The translations under genes were made by a program, and so were the position numbers. The notes beneath the pieces were generated by a model. That model did not search any database, had not been told where the DNA came from, and saw only the letters and a list, made by a program, of their open reading frames with translations. DNA of 64,000 nt from JAMXLG01 sp963818925 (lineage in GTDB: Bacteria; Vulcanimicrobiota; Vulcanimicrobiia; Vulcanimicrobiales; Vulcanimicrobiaceae). The stretch is from NCBI GenBank assembly GCA_963818925.1, contig CAWFTN010000001.1, positions 1,674,001 through 1,738,000 on the forward strand, read 5' to 3'. Positions 8,525-15,837 of the stretch are shown in pieces; within the stretch, counting starts at the first letter, position 1; the number at the start of each line of letters is the position of its first letter.

Positions 8525-8998
8525 CTAGCGGCAGGGAAAAGCGACCAAATCGGGCGGGATCGCGACCCCGCCGATAAAGGGCGGTTGGAGCACCAGGCGT
8601 TGTGGAGAGGGATAGGGCGCTTCTAAGCCCGTGTTGGCGAGGAAGCGGGCATAGGGGCCGACCGCAAAGTAGCCGTTCGCGTACAGCTCAAAGAGCAGAT
8701 AACCGTGATACCGGCCGACGTATGCGTAGCCGTAAACGGCGAACTGCTCGGCAAGTTCGCGTGCGGGGACCGCGGGTTGAAAGTTGCGTCCAAAATGCGA
8801 GCTGGTTTCGAACATGCCGAAGTGTTCGCTCTGAATGAGCCGCTGCGCGCGCAAAATTTCACGCTCGTCCTGCGTGCCGTAATAGTGCGGAATCTCAGGA
8901 CACTGATCGTACGCCTTCGGCGCTGCCGGTTTTGCGGCGGCCGATGCGGCGATCAAGACGAGTAAGGCGAATCCGGCGATAAAAGGACCGTAACGCAT
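8525..8998 (-). CDS. Secreted protein of unknown function (fourth gene of secreted-protein operon)
   Basis: The product has 157 residues. The signal peptide is FIAGFALLVLIAASAAAK, so the mature protein begins near residue 23. The rest is rich in aromatic residues (HYYGTQDER, YGYAYVGRYHGYLLFELYANGYF). It has two cysteines, one near the mature N-terminus and one as the penultimate residue, which may form a disulphide. No known domain was recognised. It starts 7 bp after the stop of the previous gene in the run and is probably translated from the same message. Confidence 0.7.
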   Translation of the reverse strand: MRYGPFIAGFALLVLIAASAAAKPAAPKAYDQCPEIPHYYGTQDEREILRAQRLIQSEHFGMFETSSHFGRNFQPAVPARELAEQFAVYGYAYVGRYHGYLLFELYANGYFAVGPYARFLANTGLEAPYPSPQRLVLQPPFIGGVAIPPDLVAFPCR

Positions 8999-9005
8999 CG
9001 CGGCC

Positions 9006-9428
9006 TCATTTTACCGCAGAGTAGATGACGTTCGGATATCCCTGGAATTTCACACCGACCAGACCGCAGCGCAGCGTTTGAAGATCCCGCGGGAAGACGC
9101 TGTGTTTCCACGTACCGACCGGCGGCATCCCGTCAGCCGGCGAAATCGCATCGCCCATCATGTCGACGTAGCTTGAAACCGTCTCTCCCTCCGCGCTCGT
9201 AAACGTCAATAGAAGACGCGCTTTCGCGATCTTGTAGTTCGTATGATCGGCAAGCTTGATATCCGCAGTGAAATGCCGATCGGACCCGGCCCAGTGACAA
9301 CGCTCGATGGTAACAGCGCCCGGGGGCATCGGAACGACGGTCTGCGCACCGGAGGCCGCGCGCGCCGGTACGCTTGTGAGCGAACCGGCGAGCGCGACCG
9401 CGAGCGCGATGACAGCAATGTTGCGCAT
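9006..9428 (-). CDS. Secreted protein of unknown function, possible beta-sandwich
   Basis: The product has 140 residues from the ATG at 9428. Its A overlaps the stop of the gene before it (TAATG), indicating coupled translation. An extension upstream to 9539 is open but lies inside that gene and has no export signal. The signal peptide is NIAVIALAVALAGSLTSVPARA. The mature part alternates polar and hydrophobic residues (DRHFTADIKLADHTNYKIAK, then RLLLTFTSAEGE). It carries two cysteines, compatible with a small disulphide-linked beta-sandwich. No family was recognised. Confidence 0.72.
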   Translation of the reverse strand: MRNIAVIALAVALAGSLTSVPARAASGAQTVVPMPPGAVTIERCHWAGSDRHFTADIKLADHTNYKIAKARLLLTFTSAEGETVSSYVDMMGDAISPADGMPPVGTWKHSVFPRDLQTLRCGLVGVKFQGYPNVIYSAVK

Positions 9429-10264
9429 TAGTGGTTCCAAGCAATGGGATCGATGCAGTCCGCTGCGAGTTCCGAGGCATACTTGGCCGTCAGCGATTTT
9501 TGTAGCGCCGAATTTTGATGTGAGGAACTCATCTTCCATTGCTCGAGCAGGGTCTTATCACGATCGTTCAGCTCTTTTGGAGTGGAGCACGCTGCAACTG
9601 CAGCGGGCGCGGGCTGCGACTTGGGCTGCGGTTGAGCCTGAGATTGCGATTTGCTGTCGCTCGCATAGACGACGAGTTTGGGAAGCCCGGCCGCCGCTTC
9701 ATCACTGCTGCCGGACGACGCAGCGGGGGCTGAATTTGCAGGCGCGACCGCTACTTTTACGCCCACGCACGCACTTGCGAGTTCCGGATAGACGCGTGCA
9801 TCGAGTGTGATGCCGGCCTTCGCGAACTCGGCGCAGCGTTGAATGAGCGTGATCTGCGTGTCGAGTTGACGCTGTTTGACGATTTCGTTGGAGAGCGCCG
9901 TGCAATTCGCCTGTTGTTGTCCACCGAAGGGAATGACGAGTTGCAACGTTCCGCCCAACGTGTTATTGCCCCCGGTGTTCGTGTTGATGCCGATTCCCCC
10001 GCCGCCGTTGATGTCGGTGTTTTGGTTAAATACTCCAGCGGCGAGGTACGGCGTTGCGCATTGGATTCCGACTCCAAAGGAGTTCATGCCCGAGTACGAG
10101 TTGTTGACTTGGACATTGGTGTTTTCACCCACGGGATTGGACACGCCGTTGTTGCTTGAGGTAGGCGCGTTGACGTTCGTCGTAGGAGGAACGGTTTGCG
10201 CTACAGCGGGGGCGACGGCCGCACTCATAGCGAGTGCGATCGCAAGTGAAAGGAACTTTTTCAT
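9428..10264 (-). CDS. Secreted Asn/Gly-rich protein of unknown function
   Basis: The product has 278 residues. AGAGGA lies 5 nt before the ATG, a strong ribosome site. The signal peptide is FLSLAIALAMSAAVAPAVAQ. Residues about 25-110 are Asn/Gly/Thr-rich (NNGVSNPVGENTNVQVNNS, NTDINGGGGIGINTNTGGNN), the composition of fibre or repeat-strand proteins. A predicted helical middle (QRQLDTQITLIQRCAEFAKA) follows, then a Ser/Ala/Gln/Lys-rich low-complexity tail (SQSQAQPQPKSQPAP). It is the second gene of a four-gene run of exported proteins. A surface structure is possible but unproven. Confidence 0.7.
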   Translation of the reverse strand: MKKFLSLAIALAMSAAVAPAVAQTVPPTTNVNAPTSSNNGVSNPVGENTNVQVNNSYSGMNSFGVGIQCATPYLAAGVFNQNTDINGGGGIGINTNTGGNNTLGGTLQLVIPFGGQQQANCTALSNEIVKQRQLDTQITLIQRCAEFAKAGITLDARVYPELASACVGVKVAVAPANSAPAASSGSSDEAAAGLPKLVVYASDSKSQSQAQPQPKSQPAPAAVAACSTPKELNDRDKTLLEQWKMSSSHQNSALQKSLTAKYASELAADCIDPIAWNH

Positions 10265-10291
10265 CGGAATCCTCTGCTCGTGGTGGCGTGC

Positions 10292-10711
10292 TTAGAAGTT
10301 AACGAACGTTGCCGACTGGAGCGTCGAGCTGCTCGTGGTTTGCGTTCCGCTGAAGTTTTGCGTGGTCACATTGTGATCCGAGAACTCCTGATGCGTGAAC
10401 GAGAGCGTTCCCGATCCGGTGAGCCCGATGTAGCCGTCGCCGTCGAAGAAACCGCCGATCGACGAGTGGCTGAGTTGGCCGCCGAGTTGCGCGCCTAGAC
10501 CCGCTTGAAGCGTGGCGTCGCCCGAAACTTGGAACGTGTTCTGATAGCCGCAATCCCAGTGATTGTCGGTTTCGCTCACCGAGAGGTGGCCCGTGGTTAC
10601 GGTCTGCGTGACGGTGTTCGTCGTGCCCACTTCGAGGGCGAGCGCCGGCATCGCGGCCGCGAACGTAAACGCAGTAAGCAAAGAAGCGAATGCAAGAAGT
10701 TTGCGATTCAT
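10292..10711 (-). CDS. Secreted Thr/Ser/Gly-rich protein of unknown function
   Basis: The product has 139 residues. The signal peptide is LLAFASLLTAFTFAAAMPALA. The mature protein is rich in Thr, Ser, Gly and Asn in an alternating pattern (GTTNTVTQTVTTGHLSVSE, then GTLSFTHQEFSDHNVTTQ) and should be mostly beta. It has one cysteine. It opens the operon of four exported proteins; the next gene starts 27 bp on. The 224 bp separating it from the divergent carbonic anhydrase should hold promoters for both. No known domain was recognised. Confidence 0.7.
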   Translation of the reverse strand: MNRKLLAFASLLTAFTFAAAMPALALEVGTTNTVTQTVTTGHLSVSETDNHWDCGYQNTFQVSGDATLQAGLGAQLGGQLSHSSIGGFFDGDGYIGLTGSGTLSFTHQEFSDHNVTTQNFSGTQTTSSSTLQSATFVNF

Positions 10712-10935
10712 CGTAGAGATGCGATCCTTTCGGTCCCTCCAAGGGACAAGCAGTGTACGGATACACCTCGGATGGTAAGGCGCAATGCGCTCGCCCGACA
10801 GAGCCGCCGCGGGTAAAGCGCTTGTAAAGCACTAGGGAAATTCGGGCTTGTGCGGACGTGGTGAGGAGACCTATGTCTCGTTGGACAAGACGGGTAAGGG
10901 CCGTGCTGCCCGAAGTGCCCATGAGGAGGTCTAGA

Positions 10936-11628
10936 ATGGGACATATCCCCGCGAGCCGTCGAGCATTTTTAGTTGCGGGCGCGGCGCTCGCAGCGGGCAG
11001 CGTCGCCGGTTTTAGCGATGCTGTTGAGGCCGCGCAACTGCATCCCGCTGCGCAATCCGCGCTCGACAAACTGATGGCCGGCAACGCGCGCTTCATCGCG
11101 GATAAAGCGATCTGTCCGCCGCTTACAGCGCGCCGCCTCGAACTTCTCGACGCACAACATCCCTTTGCGATCATCGTCAGTTGTTCGGATTCGCGCGCAC
11201 CCGTCGAGACCGTGTTCGATCAAGAACCGGGCAATATTTTCGGCGTGCGCATTGCCGGCAATTTCGTCGACGACAACGGGCTCGGCTCCATCGAGTACGG
11301 CGTGGCGGCGTTGAACTCCGCGCTTATTCTCGTCCTCGGACACACGCATTGCGGTGCGGTGAAAGCGACCGTACAATACGTCAAGGACGGCACGACGCAA
11401 CCATCGCACATTCAAGGACTCGTCGACGCGATTGTCCCCGCCGCAAAAAGCACAAAAGGGAAATCTGGTGATTGGTACGACAATGCGACGGTACAACACG
11501 TCAAGAACAATGTGAGTGCGCTCGCGTCGCGATCGCCGATCATCGCCAAGGCGATTGAAGCCAATACACTGTCCGTCGCGGGCGGCGTCTACCATCTGAA
11601 GACGGGACGGGTCATACTCGTCACCTAA
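10936..11628 (+). CDS. Beta-class carbonic anhydrase with Tat signal
   Basis: The product has 230 residues. I chose the ATG at 10936 because AGGAGGT sits 5 nt upstream. Starts at 10858 or 10873 (the latter also with a good AGGAGA) would add up to 26 residues before the signal. The N-terminus SRRAFLVAGAALAAGS is a twin-arginine export signal, so the enzyme should fold in the cytoplasm and act outside it. The zinc ligands are in CSDSR and GHTHCGAVKA, the beta-carbonic anhydrase signature, and the Asp/Arg dyad is present in CSDSR. It interconverts CO2 and bicarbonate. A cytoplasmic paralogue follows 20 bp downstream. Confidence 0.93.
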   Translation: MGHIPASRRAFLVAGAALAAGSVAGFSDAVEAAQLHPAAQSALDKLMAGNARFIADKAICPPLTARRLELLDAQHPFAIIVSCSDSRAPVETVFDQEPGNIFGVRIAGNFVDDNGLGSIEYGVAALNSALILVLGHTHCGAVKATVQYVKDGTTQPSHIQGLVDAIVPAAKSTKGKSGDWYDNATVQHVKNNVSALASRSPIIAKAIEANTLSVAGGVYHLKTGRVILVT

Positions 11629-11648
11629 GGAAAGAACGACTTCATCCA

Positions 11649-12326
11649 ATGCCGTTTACTCCTCCCGCATCGCTTGATGCTGCGATTACGCGCCTCATCG
11701 AGGGCAATCGCCGCTTCGTCGAAGAGCGTCCGCTCGCGCCGGTTCCGTCCGCCGAACGAATCGAACTCGCGAGCGGACAATCTCCGTTCGCCACAATTCT
11801 CGGTTGTTCGGATTCACGCGTGCCGATCGAGACGATCTTCGATCAGCAGCCGGGAAACTTGTTCGTGGTACGGGTTGCGGGCAACATCGTCAACGACGAC
11901 GGCTTGGCTTCGATCGAATACGGCGTTACCATACTCGATTCGATCCTCGTCGTCGTGCTCGGGCACTCGCAGTGCGGCGCCGTAAAGGCAGCGCTCGACT
12001 ACGTCGATACGGACTCTCGCCTCCCAGGTCATATGCAATGCCTCGCCGATGCAATCGCACCAGCTGCGCGCGCAACGCAACGTACCGACGGGGACTGGTG
12101 GCGCGATGCGGTGATCGAGAACGTGCGGATGCATGCGGCCGCCATCGAGCAACGCTCGCGTATCCTCGGCGATGCAGTACGTGAACGACGCGTGCGGATC
12201 GCGGGTGCCACGTACGATCTGCACAGCGGCGTCGTGACGTTTTTAGATCAGCGGAAGAATGCGGTCGAGCTTGGTGAGGGACAGAATGCGGGCGACGTTA
12301 CCACCCGTGGGGCCGATCATCTCTAA
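11649..12326 (+). CDS. Beta-class carbonic anhydrase, cytoplasmic
   Basis: The product has 225 residues and no signal peptide. It carries CSDSR and GHSQCGAVKA with both cysteine ligands and the histidine, in the same order as its upstream paralogue. It is probably the intracellular partner in a two-compartment CO2/bicarbonate system (inference). The normal family end falls near GATYDLHSGVVTFLD. The last 25 or so residues (from QRKNAVELGEGQNAG) are read antisense to the 3' end of the convergent STAS gene and are likely an extension gained by loss of the original stop. Confidence 0.92.
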   Translation: MPFTPPASLDAAITRLIEGNRRFVEERPLAPVPSAERIELASGQSPFATILGCSDSRVPIETIFDQQPGNLFVVRVAGNIVNDDGLASIEYGVTILDSILVVVLGHSQCGAVKAALDYVDTDSRLPGHMQCLADAIAPAARATQRTDGDWWRDAVIENVRMHAAAIEQRSRILGDAVRERRVRIAGATYDLHSGVVTFLDQRKNAVELGEGQNAGDVTTRGADHL

Positions 12327-12548
12327 CCGGCCGGCGTAACTGTTCGCCGCGCGAACGAGGACCGACAGAATCGTCGAATCCACATAGGTACATCGCGTCA
12401 GATCGACGGTAAAAGCTGCACCTGATGATGCGCGTTCATCGATCGCCGCTGCCACGTCGCCCGAGTGAAAAATATCAAAGTCGCCGACCAGGGCAAGACC
12501 GTTCTCGCGGCGCTCAATCGCCGTACCCGACGCGTCGCGTAGTTCCAC
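12243..12548 (-). CDS. STAS-domain protein (anti-anti-sigma factor type)
   Basis: The product has 101 residues from GTG 12548, preceded by AAGGGGGG at 8 nt. An open extension to 12599 has no ribosome site. It is a single STAS domain: central strand AFTVDLTRCTYVDSTILSVL with the Asp-Ser pair that SpoIIAA-like proteins use as phosphorylation site, then a helix and RLEMIGPTGGNVARIL. No cognate anti-sigma kinase is next to it. It overlaps the carbonic anhydrase gene by 84 bp, tail to tail. Confidence 0.82.
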   Translation of the reverse strand: MELRDASGTAIERRENGLALVGDFDIFHSGDVAAAIDERASSGAAFTVDLTRCTYVDSTILSVLVRAANSYAGRLEMIGPTGGNVARILSLTKLDRILPLI

Positions 12549-12619
12549 CTCGATAACCCCCCTTGGCAACAGACTACGCCCTGCCCGACCGGGGTGCAAG
12601 ATGGGATTCGCTTGTGTCC

Positions 12620-13012
12620 CTAGCGCGCGGCGAAGGCACGCGCCGCCCCCATGATCGGAGCCGCGATGTCGTTAAGCGGCTTGTCGCGCAGCATCAGCAT
12701 CGGAACCTGATCGTCGAGATGCGGGTTGCTGCCCGCGAACCACGCGCGAACCGCTTCGGTCCGCGATTCACCGCCGATGACGGTCGCGATCTGCAGCGCG
12801 AACCGCAGAACGTTCGGTCGTTGCGGCGAGCGGCCGTCCGTCCACTGGGTAACCGCCCGTGTCTCAGTGACTCCGCCGATCACGGCTACCGCCGTTGCCC
12901 CGAGCAGCGCAACGAGCCGCGTCACCACCACATTGATCGGTAGGGACATTGCCTCAGCGTGTGCTTGCGCATCAATCGCCCTTGTCCCCTTGGTATTCCG
13001 CTCGGTTTGCAT
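12620..13012 (-). CDS. MbcA/ParS/Xre antitoxin-like (DUF2384-type) protein
   Basis: The product is about 130 residues. The first half looks like an Xre-related helical region (TRLVALLGATAVAVIGGVTE). The second half ends in VRAWFAGSNPHLDDQVPMLM, the W-F-x-G-x-N-P-x-L-D-x-x-x-P pattern of the toxin-binding domain of RES-toxin antitoxins. The start is uncertain: ATG 13012, GTG 13027 or ATG 12949. No RES toxin or other small partner lies beside it; the neighbours are a STAS gene and rplA. It may be a solitary regulator rather than half of a toxin-antitoxin pair. Confidence 0.65.
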   Translation of the reverse strand: MQTERNTKGTRAIDAQAHAEAMSLPINVVVTRLVALLGATAVAVIGGVTETRAVTQWTDGRSPQRPNVLRFALQIATVIGGESRTEAVRAWFAGSNPHLDDQVPMLMLRDKPLNDIAAPIMGAARAFAAR

Positions 13013-13120
13013 CCCAGGCCAAATCACTTCCTAAATCACAACACCCCGCACTCAATCCTTCATACCGCAAAGGGCGTCCTGCCAACTGGTTTTACGCGGC
13101 CCTTTCGTGGGCAGGCAGCG

Positions 13121-13163
13121 AAAAAAATACGAGAACCCGGTTCTAGTAACCGGGTCCTCGCGT
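13121..13163 (-). terminator. Rho-independent terminator after rplA
   Basis: On the minus strand CGAGGACCCGGTT and AACCGGGTTCTCG pair around ACTAG and run into seven T residues. It closes the rplK-rplA unit and separates it from rplJ-rplL. Confidence 0.9.
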
Positions 13164-13181
13164 ACTTTCGCTAGTGGACGT

Positions 13182-13883
13182 TTATGCTGTTGCGCGAATG
13201 CGGTTCGGGTCGACCTTCACACCTGGGCCCATCGTGCTCGTCAGCGTCACGCTGCGAAGATAGGTGCCCTTCGCGGCTGCCGGTTTTGCGCGGACCACTG
13301 CATCAAGCAGCGTCGTCAAGTTGTCGAGCAGCTGATTTAAATCGAACTGTGACTTTCCGACGATCGTGTGGATGATGCCGGTCTTGTCCAGACGGTACTC
13401 GACCTTGCCGGCCTTGATGTCGCGGATCGCACCGGCGATGTTCGGCGAGACCGTGCCGGCCTTCGGGTTCGGCATCTTCTGCGCGAGAATACGGCCGAGC
13501 TCCTTACCGACTTGCGCCATCATGTCCGGCGTTGCGACGGCGACGTCGAAGTCCGTGAAGCCCGCCTTCAGGCGATCGATGAGATCCTGGTCGCCGACGA
13601 TATCGGCTCCGGCTTCTTGTGCGGCCTTGGCATTGTCGCCCTTCGCGAAGGCGATCACGCGGACCGTGCGGCCCGTGCCGTGCGGTAGCAAAACCGTGCC
13701 GCGAACGTTTTGATCGCTCTTCTTCGGATCGACGCCGAGGCGGATGTGCACTTCGACCGTCTCGTTGAATTTCGCGTTCGCGTTCTTCTTCACGAGATCG
13801 ATTGCTTCGGCCGGCGTGTAGAGCGTCTTCTTGTCGTAATTCGTGACAAGATTCTTATAGCGTTTTCCGTGATGCTGCGGCAT
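13182..13883 (-). CDS. rplA: 50S ribosomal protein L1
   Basis: The product has 233 residues, full length for L1. Diagnostic blocks are NAKFNETVEVHIRLGVDPKK, DQNVRGTVLLPHGTGRTVRV and the C-terminal SVTLTSTMGPGVKVDPN. It binds 23S rRNA at the E-site stalk and is often the autoregulator of its operon. Its ATG overlaps the rplK stop (TAATG), so the two are translationally coupled. A strong terminator follows it, whereas in most bacteria transcription would continue into rplJ. Confidence 0.98.
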   Translation of the reverse strand: MPQHHGKRYKNLVTNYDKKTLYTPAEAIDLVKKNANAKFNETVEVHIRLGVDPKKSDQNVRGTVLLPHGTGRTVRVIAFAKGDNAKAAQEAGADIVGDQDLIDRLKAGFTDFDVAVATPDMMAQVGKELGRILAQKMPNPKAGTVSPNIAGAIRDIKAGKVEYRLDKTGIIHTIVGKSQFDLNQLLDNLTTLLDAVVRAKPAAAKGTYLRSVTLTSTMGPGVKVDPNRIRATA

Positions 13884-14308
13884 TACGCTTCCACCTCCAC
13901 GCCCATCGAGCGCGCGGTGCCCGCGATGATCTTCTTCGCAGCGTCGATATCGTTCGCGTTGATGTCCGGCATCTTCACTTTCGCGATTTCTTCGAGCTGC
14001 GCGTTCGTCAGTTTGCCGACTTTGTTGCGGTTCGGCTCTTTTGAACCCGAGTCGATCTTGAGCGCTTGTTTGATCAGGAACGACGCCGGCGGCGTCTTCG
14101 TGATGAACGTGAACGTGCGGTCTTCGAAAACCGTGATCTCGACCGGAATGATCATGCCCGCCTGCGAGGCAGTACGTTCGTTGTACTGCTTGCAGAAGTC
14201 CATGATATTCAGCGAGTATGGGCCTAGCGCGGGGCCGATCGGCGGCGCAGGCGTTGCCTTGCCGGCCGGAATTTGCAGGCCGATTTTGCCTACAACTTTC
14301 TTAGCCAT
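13883..14308 (-). CDS. rplK: 50S ribosomal protein L11
   Basis: The product has 141 residues. The N-terminal KIGLQIPAGKATPAPPIGPA and the C-terminal NAQLEEIAKVKMPDINAND and GTARSMGVEV are the two L11 domains. It binds the GTPase-associated 23S rRNA segment. It sits downstream of nusG by 86 bp and is coupled to rplA by a one-base overlap. Confidence 0.98.
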   Translation of the reverse strand: MAKKVVGKIGLQIPAGKATPAPPIGPALGPYSLNIMDFCKQYNERTASQAGMIIPVEITVFEDRTFTFITKTPPASFLIKQALKIDSGSKEPNRNKVGKLTNAQLEEIAKVKMPDINANDIDAAKKIIAGTARSMGVEVEA

Positions 14309-14394
14309 GTCGTCTCCTTAACGAATCGCCTTACGGCGTTCTGCCCCTCAGCAGTCTCGCGCGCCGGGGTCGCTCGCGCGAGAAATTGAGCTGT

Positions 14395-15087
14395 CTAGAC
14401 TTTCTCGACTTGGAAAAACTCCAGCTCAACCGGCGTTTCTCGTCCGAAGATCGAGATGAGCGCGCGCAGGCGTTCTTTTTCCGGTTGGATTTCGTCGACG
14501 ACGCCGGTGAAGTCGAAGAACGGGCCGGAGGTGACTTTGACCCGGTCGCCCTTCTTGAAGTCGATCTTGAGCTTGGGCGCTTCGATGCCCATCTGCTTGA
14601 GAATCGTTTTAACTTCTTTCTCTTGCAGCGGCACCGGCTTTTCGCCCGGGCCGGGGCTACCGACGAAGCCGGTAACGCCTTGCGTGTTGCGCACGACGTA
14701 CCACGACTGATCGTCCATGATCATCTCGACGAGGACGTAGCCCGGAAAGACTTTCTTGGGCGTGATCTTCCGCTTGCCGTCTTTGAACTCGACCTCGTCC
14801 TCCATCGGGACGAGCACGCGGAAGATCTTGTCCTGCATGCCCATCGAGTGGATGCGGCGCTCGAGGTTCGCTTTGACTTTGTTCTCGTAACCGGAATACG
14901 TGTGGATCACGAACCAGTTACGGTTGTCTTTCTTCGCGGCTGTAGGGCGCTCGACGGTTTCTTCGGGCGCTTCATCGCGCACCTCAAAGACATCCATGGT
15001 GCCGTCGCTGCCGTCTTGCGTTACGGTTTCTTCGTCAGTCTCGACGTTGACGGCGGCGCCGTCGTATTCGCGTTCGAATTCGGTCAT
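14395..15087 (-). CDS. nusG: Transcription termination/antitermination factor NusG
   Basis: The product has 230 residues. The NGN domain starts at NWFVIHTYSGYENKVKANLE and includes FPGYVLVEMIMDD and RNTQGVTGFVG. The KOW domain near residue 180 has KKGDRVKVTSGPFFDFTGVV. About 55 acidic, disordered residues precede the NGN domain, longer than in E. coli. NusG binds RNA polymerase and links it to Rho or to ribosomes. It begins 4 bp after secE. Confidence 0.97.
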   Translation of the reverse strand: MTEFEREYDGAAVNVETDEETVTQDGSDGTMDVFEVRDEAPEETVERPTAAKKDNRNWFVIHTYSGYENKVKANLERRIHSMGMQDKIFRVLVPMEDEVEFKDGKRKITPKKVFPGYVLVEMIMDDQSWYVVRNTQGVTGFVGSPGPGEKPVPLQEKEVKTILKQMGIEAPKLKIDFKKGDRVKVTSGPFFDFTGVVDEIQPEKERLRALISIFGRETPVELEFFQVEKV

Positions 15088-15091
15088 AATT

Positions 15092-15337
15092 TTAGAGATT
15101 GACGGGATGGATCCACTGGAAGAGCAGGCCGAATGCCTGATCGAGCAGGTATGTGAACAGTCCGATTCCGACGACCAAGGCGATCGTCAGGACCGTTGCG
15201 GAAACCCATTCGTCACGTGTTGGCCACGTGACGCGGCGCAGTTCTGTGATCACGCCGCGCACGAAATCACCGCTCGCCGCTTGTCCTGCGGCGGGCGCGC
15301 TGCCTCGGCCGATCGACTTCTTCTGCTCGTTCACCAA
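15092..15337 (-). CDS. secE: Preprotein translocase subunit SecE
   Basis: The product has 81 residues. The cytoplasmic part carries DFVRGVITELRRVTWPTRDE, the SecE hallmark. A single membrane helix follows (VLTIALVVGIGLFTYLL). It stabilises SecY in the inner membrane. Its place between tRNA-Trp and nusG is the conserved order. Confidence 0.96.
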   Translation of the reverse strand: MVNEQKKSIGRGSAPAAGQAASGDFVRGVITELRRVTWPTRDEWVSATVLTIALVVGIGLFTYLLDQAFGLLFQWIHPVNL

Positions 15338-15359
15338 ACGTCAACTCCCGGGGAAATTC

Positions 15360-15435
15360 TGGCAGGGCGGACAGGACTCGAACCTGCAACCGGCGATTTT
15401 GGAGACCGCTACTCTACCAATTGAGCTACCGCCCT
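15360..15435 (-). tRNA. trnW: tRNA-Trp (anticodon CCA)
   Basis: A 76-nt cloverleaf with acceptor AGGGCGG/CCGCCCT, anticodon loop CTCCAAA (CCA) on stem GCGGT/ATCGC, T arm GCAGG-TTCGAAC-CTGTC (one G-T pair) and genomically encoded CCA. It lies between rpmG and secE on the same strand, a conserved position. Confidence 0.97.
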
Positions 15436-15436
15436 A

Positions 15437-15544
15437 CGTATTTGGACGCTTTTTGCCGCTGGACGGCGTCAGCTCTGGGGGTCGTGGACTCTAGTCCACT
15501 CGCCCCGTCGCTTCCTTGCCAGCGGCAAAAATCGTCCAAATACG
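15437..15544. repeat. Long near-perfect inverted repeat between tRNA-Trp and rpmG
   Basis: Arms 15437-15462 and 15519-15544 (26 nt each) pair at 25 of 26 positions across a 56-nt spacer. The outer arm starts CGTATTTGGACG and ends TTTTTGCCGCTGG. Inside the spacer GTGGACT and AGTCCAC form a second small hairpin (near 15484-15499), flanked by GGGG and CCCC. In the rpmG-tRNA-Trp transcript it would fold into one long stem. It could be an RNase III processing stem or a remnant of a small mobile element. Confidence 0.85.
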
Positions 15545-15586
15545 ATGTTTGTTGGCTGGCGCAGACAGCGCAGTTACTACTTTACT

Positions 15587-15751
15587 CTACTTGGTTTCGC
15601 GGTGGGCGCGGTGGCAGCGGCAGAAGCGGCAGTATTTGCTGAGCTCCAGCCGGTCCGTTGTTTTTTGTTTGTTCTTTTGGGTGTTGTAGTTACGGCGTTT
15701 GCACTCCGTGCAGGCCATGACTACCATCACTCGGTTTTCTTTTTTTGCCAT
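15587..15751 (-). CDS. rpmG: 50S ribosomal protein L33
   Basis: The product has 54 residues, found by reading the strand directly. It starts MAKKENRVMVVMACTECKRR and ends CRFCRCHRAHRETK. The two CxxC pairs (C13/C16 and C41/C44) are present, so this is the zinc-binding form of L33. LELSKYC and NYNTQKNK are typical. It precedes tRNA-Trp and secE on the minus strand, the order conserved in many bacteria. Confidence 0.95.
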   Translation of the reverse strand: MAKKENRVMVVMACTECKRRNYNTQKNKQKTTDRLELSKYCRFCRCHRAHRETK

Positions 15752-15837
15752 CTCAGTCTACCACACATGAAATAAACGCCCCGACGAGGCGTTCAGCCAA
15801 CAGACTGTACCACACGCCCCCTCTCCCTCGCAAGGTG

